NCBI RefSeq assembly: GCF_000686725.1
Contig: NZ_JMLK01000023.1
Location: 1-58,536 of the forward strand
Source of the DNA: Clostridium akagii DSM 12554
GTDB lineage: Bacteria; Bacillota; Clostridia; Clostridiales; Clostridiaceae
Reading direction: 5' to 3'
DNA: 58,536 bases
Shown here: one piece after another, positions 25,365 to 34,221 of the stretch
Layout: every line of letters begins with the position of its first letter
Position numbering within the stretch: position 1 is the first letter of the stretch
Position numbers and translations under genes: made by a program
The notes under the pieces: generated by a model
Seen by the model: only the letters and a program-made list of their open reading frames with translations
What the model was told of the DNA's origin: nothing
Database searches by the model: none

Positions 25365-26984
25365 CTAGTTTTTCATAATATATTTTTTAGCATTTAATAT
25401 AGAAGAAGCACTCATTGAAAATTCATCTAAACCATATTCTACAAGAGTTGGAATGAATTTTTCATCTCCTGCCATTTCTCCACACATTCCGCACCATTTT
25501 CCTTCTTTATGAGCTGCCTCTATAGTCATTTTTATAAGTCTTAAAACAGCTGGGTGCATTGGATTGTATAAATATGAAACTTGTTCATTCATTCTATCTG
25601 CTGCAAGTGTATATTGTATTAAATCGTTAGTTCCTATACTAAAGAAATCAACATATTTTGCAAGTTCATCTGCCATTATAGCAGCTGCTGGTATTTCTAC
25701 CATTATTCCTGTTTCAAGGTTTTCATTATATGACTTTCCTTCAGCTTTAAGTTCTCCCATACATTCTTTTAAAATCTCTTTTGCTTCTAAAAATTCTCCC
25801 AGTGAAGAAATCATAGGAAACATGATCTTAAGGTTACCATAAGAAGAAGCTCTAAGTAATGCTCTTAATTGAACCTTGAATATATCTTTTCTGCCTAAAC
25901 ACAATCTAATTGCTCTAAATCCAAGGAATGGATTCATTTCTTCTGGTAGTGGAAGATACGTAAGTTTTTTATCTCCACCAATGTCTAGTGTTCTTATAAC
26001 AACCGTTTTGTCTCCCATTTTTTCAGTTACATGTTTATAAGCTTCAAATTGTTCATCTTCAGTTGGCATTGAATCTCTATCCATGTATAAGAACTCTGTT
26101 CTGAATAAGCCGACTCCATCTCCACCATTAGCAATAACAGTCTCTACATCTTTAGCTTTACCAATGTTACCACAAACCTCTACTCTTTTTCCTGCTTTAG
26201 TTACAGTTTTATGATCTATTAATTTTTTTAGTTCTTCTTTTTCTTCTTCAAACTTTTTCTTCTTTTCACTGTACTCTTTTACTGTAGCTTGATCTGGATT
26301 TATTATTGCAATACCTTCTGTTCCATCAACTATAATCAAGTCACCATTTTTCACGCTATCAGTTATACTATTAAGTCCAACAACAGCTGGTATTTCTAAG
26401 GTTCTTGCCATTATAGCACTATGTGATGTTCTTCCGCCTATATTTGTTAAGAAACCTATTACCTTACTTTTATCAAGTTGCGCTGTATCTGAAGGTGTTA
26501 AATCGTGAGATACAATTACAGTGTTTTTCTCTATGCTATCCATTCCTCCATCAGCATTTCCTGAAAGATTATCAAGGATTCTTTTTCCTACATCCTTTAC
26601 ATCTGCGCCTCTCTCTTTCATATAAGCATCTTCCATTGCTTCAAATATTGCAGCATAGGTGTCTATAACATCTGAAACAGCCTTTTCCGAATTAATTGAA
26701 TCTGTAGCAATCCCTGTTTCCATTGCACCAGTAAATTCAGGGTCATCCAAAAGCATTATATGACTTTCAAAAACAGATGCCTTGTCTGCGCCTATTTCTT
26801 TTTCAGCTTTTTCTTTTATTGCTTTAAGTTGTGTTCTTGAAGCCTCAATTGCAACATTTAATCTTTCTTTTTCGGCAACTATATCATCTATTTTTTTTTC
26901 AGTTATTTTAACTTCATTGTCAGTCTTTACAAATACCTTACCAATAGCATATCCTTTTGAAGCAGCAATTCCTTTTTTCATCAT
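25365..26984 (-). CDS. ptsI: PTS Enzyme I (phosphoenolpyruvate-protein phosphotransferase)
   Basis: Takes phosphate from PEP and passes it to HPr, the first step of all PTS sugar uptake. At 539 residues it is slightly shorter than the ~570 of Bacillus. The phosphorylated His is in GGRTSHSAIMARTLEIPAVVG (~190). The PEP domain shows RTLDIGGDKKL, EFLYMDRD, FFSIGTNDLIQYTLAADR and CGEMAGD with the catalytic Cys. AGGAGG lies 4 nt before the first ATG and 7 nt before an adjacent second ATG (26981), either of which may be used. A sigma-54 promoter lies ~50 nt upstream, unusual for ptsI, and the gene is divergent from a sigma-54 activator. Confidence 0.97.
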   Translation of the reverse strand: MMKKGIAASKGYAIGKVFVKTDNEVKITEKKIDDIVAEKERLNVAIEASRTQLKAIKEKAEKEIGADKASVFESHIMLLDDPEFTGAMETGIATDSINSEKAVSDVIDTYAAIFEAMEDAYMKERGADVKDVGKRILDNLSGNADGGMDSIEKNTVIVSHDLTPSDTAQLDKSKVIGFLTNIGGRTSHSAIMARTLEIPAVVGLNSITDSVKNGDLIIVDGTEGIAIINPDQATVKEYSEKKKKFEEEKEELKKLIDHKTVTKAGKRVEVCGNIGKAKDVETVIANGGDGVGLFRTEFLYMDRDSMPTEDEQFEAYKHVTEKMGDKTVVIRTLDIGGDKKLTYLPLPEEMNPFLGFRAIRLCLGRKDIFKVQLRALLRASSYGNLKIMFPMISSLGEFLEAKEILKECMGELKAEGKSYNENLETGIMVEIPAAAIMADELAKYVDFFSIGTNDLIQYTLAADRMNEQVSYLYNPMHPAVLRLIKMTIEAAHKEGKWCGMCGEMAGDEKFIPTLVEYGLDEFSMSASSILNAKKYIMKN

Positions 26985-27027
26985 TATTCCTCCTAATAAA
27001 CTAACTTATGTTCCTTATTAATAATAA

Positions 27028-27042
27028 GCAATAATCATGCCA
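27028..27042 (-). promoter_or_regulatory. Sigma-54 (-24/-12) promoter of ptsI
   Basis: On the minus strand the sequence TGGCATGATTATTGC (27042 to 27028) matches the sigma-54 consensus TGGCACG-N4-TTGC at every position but one. GG and GC have exact spacing. Transcription would start near 27016, leaving a ~32-nt leader before ptsI. The divergent neighbour encodes a sigma-54 activator. Confidence 0.88.
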
Positions 27043-27116
27043 ACTTTATTATTACCTTTAAAACCCTTTAAAATGTTAGTTTCTTTATTTTGCAGGTTAA
27101 TTATACATAACAATTA

Positions 27117-27242
27117 TTGATAAAAATTATCAACTTAGTTAAATATTTTTTTATAAATCACTAGATTTCTTTGATAATACGGTGTATTATTAGGTTGGTT
27201 AATATTATCAACTCAATAGTGACAAGCTGATACTTTTTATCA
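27117..27242. promoter_or_regulatory. Cluster of TTGATAA/TTATCAA inverted repeats (candidate enhancer sites)
   Basis: A perfect palindrome TTGATAA-AAA-TTATCAA lies at 27117-27133. Further arms are TTGATAAT at 27171-27178 with ATTATCAA at 27204-27211, and TGATA/TATCA at 27228-27242. They stand 75-215 nt upstream of the ptsI sigma-54 promoter, the usual place of enhancer-binding protein sites, and between it and the activator gene. The region has no other obvious content. Binding by the neighbouring activator is inferred. Confidence 0.65.
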
Positions 27243-27305
27243 ACTTTCGCCATTTTATTAGTATTTTCTTTTTTTTACATTAATATATTTTATAAGGAGA
27301 AAATC

Positions 27306-29312
27306 ATGTTTAAAAATTCCATTATTGTGAATTGTGAAAATGGTATCCATACTAGAATAGCAGCTATGATAGTCCATAAATCTTCTCAACTTAAAAACAA
27401 GTATAATATAAATCTGTATATAAAAAAGATTGACGCTGGGGAACCAATGGCAGTGAGCATGCTGGCTCTCGTATCACAAAAGATACAAAGGGGAGAGCTA
27501 ATTGAGGTTTCTTGTAAAGAGGATACCTTTGATGGTCAAAACGCCGTTCTTTCTCTATGTACATTTATAAATAGTGGTCTTGAAGAAAATAGGGCTCCTA
27601 GTTCTAATTTAGATAAAATTATAGAGCAAAATACTATTGCTAATGAGCAGATTCTTGGAAGTATCCCCATGGGAATAATCGTCATAGACGCGAATTCATA
27701 TATCACTTCTATAAACCCCTATGCACTTAATATTATAGAAAAAAATAATGATGAAGTCCTTGGAAGATCTGTTTCAGATATTATTCCAACTTCAGAGCTC
27801 CCTGCAGTGATTTCTACAGCAGAAAAACAAATTGGTAAAATGCAACACATTAATAATAGGGTAGTGCTTGCAAATAGATCCCCTATTATTTCTGGCGGTG
27901 AAATTATAGGAGCAATTGCAGTTTTTCAAGATGTATCTGAACTAATTGGAATGAAGGAGCTTAATGGGAAATTCAAAAAAATACTTGAAACTTCTCATGA
28001 TTTAATTTGTTTTGTTGATGAAAACAGAAAAATCAGCTATGTTAATCCTTCATATGAAAGAAATTTTGACCTAAAATCTTCTGAAATTTTAGGAAAAGAT
28101 CTAAAGGATATTTCTCCATCTGGCTATAGAATGGATGTTTTTAATTCTAAGAAATCAATAGAAAATATTCTCTACAGCAAAAATGATGTTGATATAATTT
28201 CCACCGTAGAGCCAATTTTCGTTGACAATTATTTTAGAGGTGTCATTTCTATTTCAAAGACAGTTAATGAAATAAAGGACATAGCAAGTAAACTTGAAAA
28301 GTCTGAGGAGGAATTAAGTTATTACAAATCAGAACTTATAAGACACACAAAATTAAGCGGTAGTTTTTCCAATATAATAGGTAGTTCTAGAACACTAAAG
28401 GATGCACTAATCATTGCTGAAAAAGCCTCTGTTACAACTTCAACAGTTTTAATAAGAGGTGAAAGTGGGACAGGCAAAGAGCTGGTTGCTAAAGCTATTC
28501 ATAATAGTAGTCTAAGAAAAGATAAGCCTCTTGTGAGAATTAATTGTGCTGGAATTCCGGAAAATCTATTTGAAAGTGAGCTTTTTGGATATGAAAAAGG
28601 TGCGTTTACAGGTGCCATAAAAAGTAAACCTGGTAAATTCAATATAGCAAATGGCGGTACAATTTTTCTTGATGAGATAGGGGACATGCCAAAGGCTATG
28701 CAGGTGAAACTTTTACGAGTAATTCAAGAGAGAGAATTTGAAAGTGTAGGTGGTATATTAACCCAAAAGGTTGATGTACGGATAATAGCTGCTACAAATA
28801 GAAACTTGGAAGAAATGATTGAAACAGGCGATTTTAGAGAAGATTTATATTATAGACTTAATGTAATTACAATTCCCTTGCCACCACTTCGAAAAAGAAA
28901 AGAAGACATAAATGTACTTGTGGAGTATTTTATAAACAAGCTCAGCCAAAAACTTAATAAATCCGTAACCTCTATTGATAGTGATTGCCAACAATATTTA
29001 GAATCATATCACTTTCCAGGCAATATTCGCGAATTAGAAAATATAATAGAACGTGCCATTAACATGTGCGACACAAACATGATAACTGTTAATGATTTAC
29101 CTATGTATATTACCAATATTAAACCAATCTCAAGTGGTCTGATTAATTTTAGAGAAACTGATGAACTTAAAAAGCTTGAGGATTATGAAAAAGAGATAAT
29201 AACTTTGGCTATGAAAAAATATAAGACCTATAACAAGGCAGGCAAAGCCCTCGGCATAACTCATAGGACAGTTGGACTTAAATGCAAGAAATATGGTATT
29301 CTCAAAGAATAG
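27306..29312 (+). CDS. Sigma-54 activator with N-terminal HPr-like domain and two PAS domains
   Basis: 668 residues in four parts. Residues 1-95 are an HPr-like domain: [21 protein letters not shown] keeps the phosphorylatable His15 followed by T-R, and [20 protein letters not shown] corresponds to the HPr regulatory-Ser region (Ser51). PAS 1 spans ~105-222 and PAS 2 ~223-345. The AAA+ domain (~352-580) has Walker A GESGTGKE (385-392), the sigma-54 contact loop GAFTGA (432-437) and Walker [14 protein letters not shown] Fis-type HTH ends the protein ([21 protein letters not shown]). It should activate sigma-54 promoters in response to PTS phosphorylation and a PAS signal. It is divergent from ptsI, whose promoter is sigma-54-type. 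GGAG lies upstream of the ATG. Confidence 0.93.
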   Translation: MFKNSIIVNCENGIHTRIAAMIVHKSSQLKNKYNINLYIKKIDAGEPMAVSMLALVSQKIQRGELIEVSCKEDTFDGQNAVLSLCTFINSGLEENRAPSSNLDKIIEQNTIANEQILGSIPMGIIVIDANSYITSINPYALNIIEKNNDEVLGRSVSDIIPTSELPAVISTAEKQIGKMQHINNRVVLANRSPIISGGEIIGAIAVFQDVSELIGMKELNGKFKKILETSHDLICFVDENRKISYVNPSYERNFDLKSSEILGKDLKDISPSGYRMDVFNSKKSIENILYSKNDVDIISTVEPIFVDNYFRGVISISKTVNEIKDIASKLEKSEEELSYYKSELIRHTKLSGSFSNIIGSSRTLKDALIIAEKASVTTSTVLIRGESGTGKELVAKAIHNSSLRKDKPLVRINCAGIPENLFESELFGYEKGAFTGAIKSKPGKFNIANGGTIFLDEIGDMPKAMQVKLLRVIQEREFESVGGILTQKVDVRIIAATNRNLEEMIETGDFREDLYYRLNVITIPLPPLRKRKEDINVLVEYFINKLSQKLNKSVTSIDSDCQQYLESYHFPGNIRELENIIERAINMCDTNMITVNDLPMYITNIKPISSGLINFRETDELKKLEDYEKEIITLAMKKYKTYNKAGKALGITHRTVGLKCKKYGILKE

Positions 29313-29340
29313 TAACTAGTTTAAGTTTTTGGGTAATGCA

Positions 29341-29380
29341 AAACAGTCAACCAAATATAATAATATTGGGTTGACTGTTT
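29341..29380. terminator. Terminator between sigma-54 activator and fruA
   Basis: AAACAGTCAACC (29341-29352) pairs with GGTTGACTGTTT (29369-29380), with partial inner pairing, and is followed on the plus strand by TTT. It lies between convergent genes, so it probably serves both. Confidence 0.85.
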
Positions 29381-29426
29381 TTTATATTGTTTATTCCTTA
29401 ACTTATATCTTGTCACTTATAAGTTG

Positions 29427-30833
29427 TTATTCAGCTGATAAGTCTTTCTTAACTATTGAAAGTATAACACCAGTAATTATTGTTCCAACTACCATTGCTA
29501 CCAAGTATAGTGCTAAGTTTGAAACAACGTTTGGTATTGCAACTACCCATAGCCCACCGTGAGGAACTGCAAGTCTAACACCAAACATCATTGATAATGC
29601 ACCTGCAACTCCAGCACCTGCCATACATGCAGGTATAACTCTTAGTGGATCTCCTGCTGCAAATGGTATAGCGCCTTCTGTTATAAATGATGCGCCAAGT
29701 GCCCATGCTGCTTTTCCAGCTTCTCTTTCTGGCTCTGTAAATTTCTTCTTAGCTAATACTGTTGAAGCTAAAGCTATTCCAAGTGGTGGAATCATACCTG
29801 CTACCATAACTGCTGCCATTATGGATGATCCGCCTGCTACTATTGTACCTGTTCCGAAAATGTATGCTGCTTTGTTAACTGGACCACCCATGTCAAATGC
29901 CATCATTAATCCAAGAATTAAACCAAGTAATGCTGCGTTTGTACCTTGTAAACTTTTTAACCAGCTTAGCAGACCTGTGTTTATCGCTACTAGCGGGCCA
30001 CCAAAGACGAACATATATAATAATCCTATTATTGCTGATGAAAGTACTGGTATAATCAAAACTGGCATTAAACCTTCTAATGTTTTTGGAAGCTTAATAA
30101 ACTTCTTTATGCCTAAAACTATATAACCTGCTGCAAAACCAAATAGTAAAGCACCTAAGAATCCACTAGTACCAGTTGCCAGTGGATGAGCTAAGAATTG
30201 TCCACTAGCAATAGCTCCACTTGATAAAGCTCCACCTATGAAACCTGCAACTAAACCTGGTCTATCAGCAATTGAGTAAGCTATATATCCTGATAGTATT
30301 GGAAGCATAAGTGCAAATGCACCTTTACCTGTAACAAATAATGCTTCTGCAAAAGTTCCTGGACAGTCAAAAACATAAATTCCACCTAAAGCGAAACCTA
30401 AAGCTATAAGTAATCCACCTGCTGCAACAAATGGTATCATGAAAGATACGCCTGTCATTAAATGTTTGTATATACCTGTTCTTTCTTTCTTTTTTACCAC
30501 AGGCATGCTAGAATCTGATTTAGGTTCTGCCTTTTCTTGTAATGCTTTTTCTATAAGTCCTTTTGAATCTTTTATTGCATCCTTAACTGGCACTTCTAAA
30601 AGCGGTTTACCTGCAAATCTAGCTTTATCTACGTTTGTATCTGCTGCAATTATTACTGCATCAGCTGCTGCTACGTCCTCATCAGTAAGTATATTTTCAG
30701 CACCCACTGAACCTTGAGTTTCAACTTTAATTTCATACCCCATCTCTTTAGCTGCCATTTGTAATGCTTCTGCTGCCATATAAGTGTGTGCTATGCCTGT
30801 AGGACATGATGTTACAGCTACTAGTTTTTTCAT
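29427..30833 (-). CDS. fruA: PTS fructose transporter EIIBC
   Basis: Takes up fructose as fructose-1-phosphate. Residues 1-100 are EIIB-Fru with the phosphocysteine motif VTSCPTGIAHTYMAAEAL (Cys10 region). After a linker, residues ~120-468 form the EIIC membrane domain with about ten helices and family segments such as FAAGDPLRVIPACMAG and VPHGGLWVVAI. The EIIA module is absent and is encoded by the separate gene just upstream, so this is a split version of the usual EIIABC fusion. Last gene of fruR-fruK-EIIA-EIIBC. Confidence 0.94.
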   Translation of the reverse strand: MKKLVAVTSCPTGIAHTYMAAEALQMAAKEMGYEIKVETQGSVGAENILTDEDVAAADAVIIAADTNVDKARFAGKPLLEVPVKDAIKDSKGLIEKALQEKAEPKSDSSMPVVKKKERTGIYKHLMTGVSFMIPFVAAGGLLIALGFALGGIYVFDCPGTFAEALFVTGKGAFALMLPILSGYIAYSIADRPGLVAGFIGGALSSGAIASGQFLAHPLATGTSGFLGALLFGFAAGYIVLGIKKFIKLPKTLEGLMPVLIIPVLSSAIIGLLYMFVFGGPLVAINTGLLSWLKSLQGTNAALLGLILGLMMAFDMGGPVNKAAYIFGTGTIVAGGSSIMAAVMVAGMIPPLGIALASTVLAKKKFTEPEREAGKAAWALGASFITEGAIPFAAGDPLRVIPACMAGAGVAGALSMMFGVRLAVPHGGLWVVAIPNVVSNLALYLVAMVVGTIITGVILSIVKKDLSAE

Positions 30834-30909
30834 TTATTACTCCCCCCTTATTTTATACTCATTTATATAGAATAGTGTTTTTATACACTAGTTCTTTAAT
30901 TATTAATTT

Positions 30910-31353
30910 CTAGTCAAATGCCTTTATAAAATCCGCAAAATTCTTGGCACTATAAATGCCTTCTCTAGTTTCTGTATGCATTAATTTTCTAGATATTTCG
31001 CTTAATGCTCTTAGATGTACATCACTTGATTCCTCTGGAACTGCTATGAGAAAAAATAAGTGTGCTGGTTTTTCATCCATTGATTGATAATCTATACCTT
31101 GTTTACTTAGACCAAATACAATTGAAGCCTCAGTAACAGAATTTGACTTACCATGTGGAATGGCTATTCCCATACCAATTCCTGTTGAAAATTCCTCTTC
31201 TCTTGCTAAAACTGCCTTTTTAAAAACATCTTTGTCATTAATCTTTCCATCTTTTACCAAAACCTCTATAAGTTCATTTAGTACTTCATCCTTTGTTTTT
31301 GCTTTTAATTCAAAGACGACTCTATTTTCCGAAAACATGTCTTTTACTCCCAT
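30910..31353 (-). CDS. PTS fructose EIIA component
   Basis: 147 residues of the EIIA-Fru/Ntr (PTS_EIIA_2) fold. The phosphorylated His lies in STGIGMGIAIPHGKSNSV. Related conserved parts are KDEVLNELIEVLVKDGKI and the closing LRALSEISRKLM. It relays phosphate from HPr to the EIIB domain encoded next. Its ATG shares one base with the fruK stop codon (TAATG), and AGGAGG lies upstream, so the genes are coupled. A role with fructose rather than nitrogen PTS follows from the operon. Confidence 0.93.
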   Translation of the reverse strand: MGVKDMFSENRVVFELKAKTKDEVLNELIEVLVKDGKINDKDVFKKAVLAREEEFSTGIGMGIAIPHGKSNSVTEASIVFGLSKQGIDYQSMDEKPAHLFFLIAVPEESSDVHLRALSEISRKLMHTETREGIYSAKNFADFIKAFD

Positions 31354-32291
31354 TAAAATTCCTCCTTATTTTCTATATTAAATCTCGGTATGAATTCGTT
31401 TACTTGATCAAGATTACACGCTTCAGTTCCCTCTAAACATACCGCTGCTGTTCCACTTGCTGCTGCGTACCTCAATGTATCCTCATTACTAAATTTATTT
31501 ATTTTACTGTATACAAGTGCAGCTACCATTGAGTCACCTGCACCTACAGTACTTTTCACCGGAACTTTTAGACCATTACAATAAAGTGAATTATTTTTAG
31601 TTATATACATGGCACCCTTATGCCCCATAGATATAAGCACGCTTCCTACTCCACCATCAATAATTTTTTTTGCCTCTAATATCATTTTTTCTTCAGTATC
31701 AATTGTCTTATTAAGTAAAAGCTCCAACTCATGATCATTAGGTTTTATTACATCTGGATTTTCTTTTATACCTTCCTTTAGAAGCTCTCCATCTGCATCT
31801 AAAATTACAAATGCTCCTTTTCCCTTTGCTATTTTAATAAGTTTTCTATATATATCTTTTTCAATAGATGGACCAACACCTCCTGATAAAACAACTATGT
31901 CATCATCCTGGCAAAGACTTTTAAATTTAATTAGGAATTCATCCATTTCTATTTCGCTTATATTAGGTCCTGGCTCGTTTACGTCTGTAAAAGTTCCATT
32001 TAACTGATCCACTATCTTTGTATTTGTTCTAGTCTCTTGGCTAATATTTATAAAGGAATTTTTTATTTCTCTTTTTCTAAGTTCTAGTTCAAATCCATTT
32101 TTCAGTATTCCCCCAAGAAAACCTGTGCAAATAGATTCAACACCAAAATTTTTAAGTACTTTTGATACATTGATTCCTTTTCCTCCAATGTCATATCTTA
32201 ACCCAATTACTCTATTGACATCCCCTATGGTGAAATTATCAATGGTTAATGTCTTATCCATTGCTGGATTCAATGTTACAGTTATAACCAT
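31353..32291 (-). CDS. fruK: 1-phosphofructokinase
   Basis: Phosphorylates fructose-1-phosphate to fructose-1,6-bisphosphate. PfkB-family signatures are present: N-terminal VTLNPAMDKTL, GGKGINVSKVLKNFG and C-terminal KSTVGAGDSMVAALVY with the catalytic Asp. The ATG at 32291 is chosen because GGGGTGA lies 5-6 nt upstream and the family begins MVITVTLNPA; a longer frame to 32312 runs into fruR. About 312 residues, normal length. Coupled to EIIA by overlap. Confidence 0.95.
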   Translation of the reverse strand: MVITVTLNPAMDKTLTIDNFTIGDVNRVIGLRYDIGGKGINVSKVLKNFGVESICTGFLGGILKNGFELELRKREIKNSFINISQETRTNTKIVDQLNGTFTDVNEPGPNISEIEMDEFLIKFKSLCQDDDIVVLSGGVGPSIEKDIYRKLIKIAKGKGAFVILDADGELLKEGIKENPDVIKPNDHELELLLNKTIDTEEKMILEAKKIIDGGVGSVLISMGHKGAMYITKNNSLYCNGLKVPVKSTVGAGDSMVAALVYSKINKFSNEDTLRYAAASGTAAVCLEGTEACNLDQVNEFIPRFNIENKEEF

Positions 32292-32305
32292 ACTCGTCAC
32301 CCCAT

Positions 32306-33064
32306 TTAGCAAATTTCAATTTTTACTCCTTGATTATTGTAGCTGTCAATTAAGTCCTGTGAAATATCTCCACTTGTTATAATTGAATATACATGAGTTA
32401 TAGGACATATTACCGAAAAACAGATATTATCAAATTTAGAACTATCAGCTACTATTATTGGTTTTAACGCTGAATTTATCATAGCCTTTTTAACTTGTGC
32501 TTCAACTAAATTTGGAGTTGTTATTCCATCAATAAGTGATATTCCATTTGCTCCTATAAACGCTTTATCTACTCTAAAGTTTTTAAGCATTTCTTCACAA
32601 ATATAACCTACCATTGCTCGAGTGTTAATTCTAAGCGTACCACCTGTGAGAATTAATTCCACGTTATTTCTATTTGAAAGTTCTACTGCAATATCTATAG
32701 AATTTGTTACCACAGTTATGTTCTCAGCTTTTATATTTCTTGCAATTTCCAATGTGGTTGTACCTGAGTCTAAAATAATTGTGTCCCCATCTTTGACAAG
32801 TCCAGCAGCAAAACTTGCAATTGCAAATTTTTCCTCATGCCTTTCATCCTTTTTTTCCATAAAACTAGGTTCGAAATTTGTAATCTCTGCTTTTACTGCT
32901 CCACCATGTGTCCTAGTTAATAATTTTTTACTTTCCATTTCTTGAAGATCTCTTCTTACCGTAGCTTCTGAAATATTAAAATGATCTGATAATTCATTTA
33001 CCTTTATACTTCCCACTTTTTCTAGAATTAAACTTATTTCCATTTGTCTCTCTTCAGCAAACAT
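32306..33064 (-). CDS. fruR: DeoR-family transcriptional regulator of the fructose operon
   Basis: 252 residues. The N-terminal DeoR winged HTH (MFAEERQMEISLILEKVGSIKVNELSDHFNISEATVRRDLQEME) is followed by the DeoR sugar-phosphate sensor domain with DGDTIILDSGTTTLEIAR and IGANGISLIDGITTPN. The frame is open back to 33169, but the protein homology and AAGAG spacing put the start at 33064 (an ATG at 33070 is also possible). It is first in the fru operon and most likely a repressor relieved by fructose-1-phosphate. A promoter with a tandem 10-nt repeat at its start site lies just upstream. Confidence 0.9.
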   Translation of the reverse strand: MFAEERQMEISLILEKVGSIKVNELSDHFNISEATVRRDLQEMESKKLLTRTHGGAVKAEITNFEPSFMEKKDERHEEKFAIASFAAGLVKDGDTIILDSGTTTLEIARNIKAENITVVTNSIDIAVELSNRNNVELILTGGTLRINTRAMVGYICEEMLKNFRVDKAFIGANGISLIDGITTPNLVEAQVKKAMINSALKPIIVADSSKFDNICFSVICPITHVYSIITSGDISQDLIDSYNNQGVKIEIC

Positions 33065-33090
33065 TTTCATCACTCTTATCCATTTATTTT

Positions 33091-33144
33091 TGTTTCTTTG
33101 TGTTTCTTTAATTTTATTGTAAACATTTACACTAATATTGTCAA
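33091..33144 (-). promoter_or_regulatory. fru operon promoter with tandem-repeat operator
   Basis: On the minus strand TTGACA (33144-33139), a 17-nt spacer and TACAAT (33121-33116) form a strong SigA promoter with start near 33109. Two direct 10-nt repeats (plus strand TGTTTCTTTG and TGTTTCTTTA, 33091-33110) cover the start site. A looser third copy lies upstream at ~33152-33165. Direct repeats at +1 are what a DeoR-type repressor such as FruR would use. Confidence 0.75.
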
Positions 33145-33312
33145 CACTTTTTTGTTTATTTCTTTTCATTTGTTAAATATTTTTATTAATTGTTTCACTT
33201 ACAGTCATTATCAATCATTTATTCATGATTAAACGATCATTTGTTTTGGTTTATTAAGCCATTTACATCCAACTTAGCCATAATTGTTTATTTTTTTCTG
33301 AATCACAAATAT

Positions 33313-33354
33313 AATGGCTACTACTTTGATTAAATATCATGAGTAGTAGCCATT
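33313..33354 (-). terminator. Terminator after the second TPR gene
   Basis: AATGGCTACTACT (33313-33325) and AGTAGTAGCCATT (33342-33354) form a perfect 13-bp stem, 76 nt past the stop of the TPR gene at 33430. The T-tract on the minus strand is short (ATATTTG). Confidence 0.65.
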
Positions 33355-33429
33355 ACTTAAATTAAATTTGCATATAAGTTCGTAAATAATCATTATCAAA
33401 CATTATATTGTATTTTTTACATTTACAGT

Positions 33430-34143
33430 TTAATATACTAATTGCTTAAAAGCATCACTATTTTTTACATTAGCGAAGTCTTCTTCATTTTTAGCCTCAT
33501 CTTTTATATTAGCTTGCATACTAATTGCCACTTTTAAATATTTAACAGAATTATCTACATCACCTTTTCTGCCATAGATACAGGCTTTTCCATAATAACT
33601 CCATACAAAATTTTCTACCTGTAAGGCTTTATCATACCAAATTAAGGCCTCATCGTATTTACCAAAGCGCTCCAAGGTCAATGCTCGATTAAATCTAGCA
33701 TATCCATAATTGGGGTCAATTTGCAGCGATCTATCTATCTCAGCTAACCCTTGATTAAAATTTGCAATATCAAGTTTAGAGTAACATATTGCTATTCCCT
33801 TTACGGCGTGTGCCCTAGCGTTATTATCATCAAGTTGCAAAGCTTGATTTTCCTCATCAATTGAAACCGCATAGTTTTTAGCACCAAAATCCTCATATCC
33901 TTTTTCAGTAAAACTATCAATTTGCTTTTGCTTTTCATTCTGAGCATCCTTTACTTTGTTATCATCCTTGTTGTTTTTAGGATTTATAGCTGTTATTTTT
34001 TCATTTTTATTTTGTTTAGTAGTTGCTTTTTCATTATTTATTAGTCGATTACCTATGGCAGTATAGATTAACATACTGATTCCTATAACACAAAATATGC
34101 TTAATATTATTATTCTAATTTTAAATGATAACTTATTATGCAT
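33430..34143 (-). CDS. Membrane-anchored TPR protein
   Basis: A membrane helix at ~9-30 (IRIIILSIFCVIGISMLIYTAI) leaves a C-terminal extracellular part. After a Lys/Asn-rich linker (~35-75), TPR units run from ~80 to 215 (NYAVSIDEENQALQLDDNN, FNQGLAEIDRSLQIDPNY, KYDEALIWYDKALQVENF, DVDNSVKYLKVAISM). The ATG at 34143 has GGAGG 5 nt upstream; the ATG at 34155 would span that site. It probably mediates protein contacts at the cell surface. It has the same design as the C-terminal half of the TPR protein at 23945-25171 but shows no close sequence likeness. Confidence 0.78.
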   Translation of the reverse strand: MHNKLSFKIRIIILSIFCVIGISMLIYTAIGNRLINNEKATTKQNKNEKITAINPKNNKDDNKVKDAQNEKQKQIDSFTEKGYEDFGAKNYAVSIDEENQALQLDDNNARAHAVKGIAICYSKLDIANFNQGLAEIDRSLQIDPNYGYARFNRALTLERFGKYDEALIWYDKALQVENFVWSYYGKACIYGRKGDVDNSVKYLKVAISMQANIKDEAKNEEDFANVKNSDAFKQLVY

Positions 34144-34221
34144 TTTTTCCTCCATTAAATTTCATACATTTATAATTATGTATCCGTTATTTTTAATACA
34201 AGCCTTACACCACATTACGAT

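Noticed and set aside
33224-33239. Palindrome ATGAT-TAAACG-ATCAT upstream of the fru operon
   Set aside because: Arms of only 5 nt, expected by chance in AT-rich DNA, and far upstream of the mapped-by-eye promoter.
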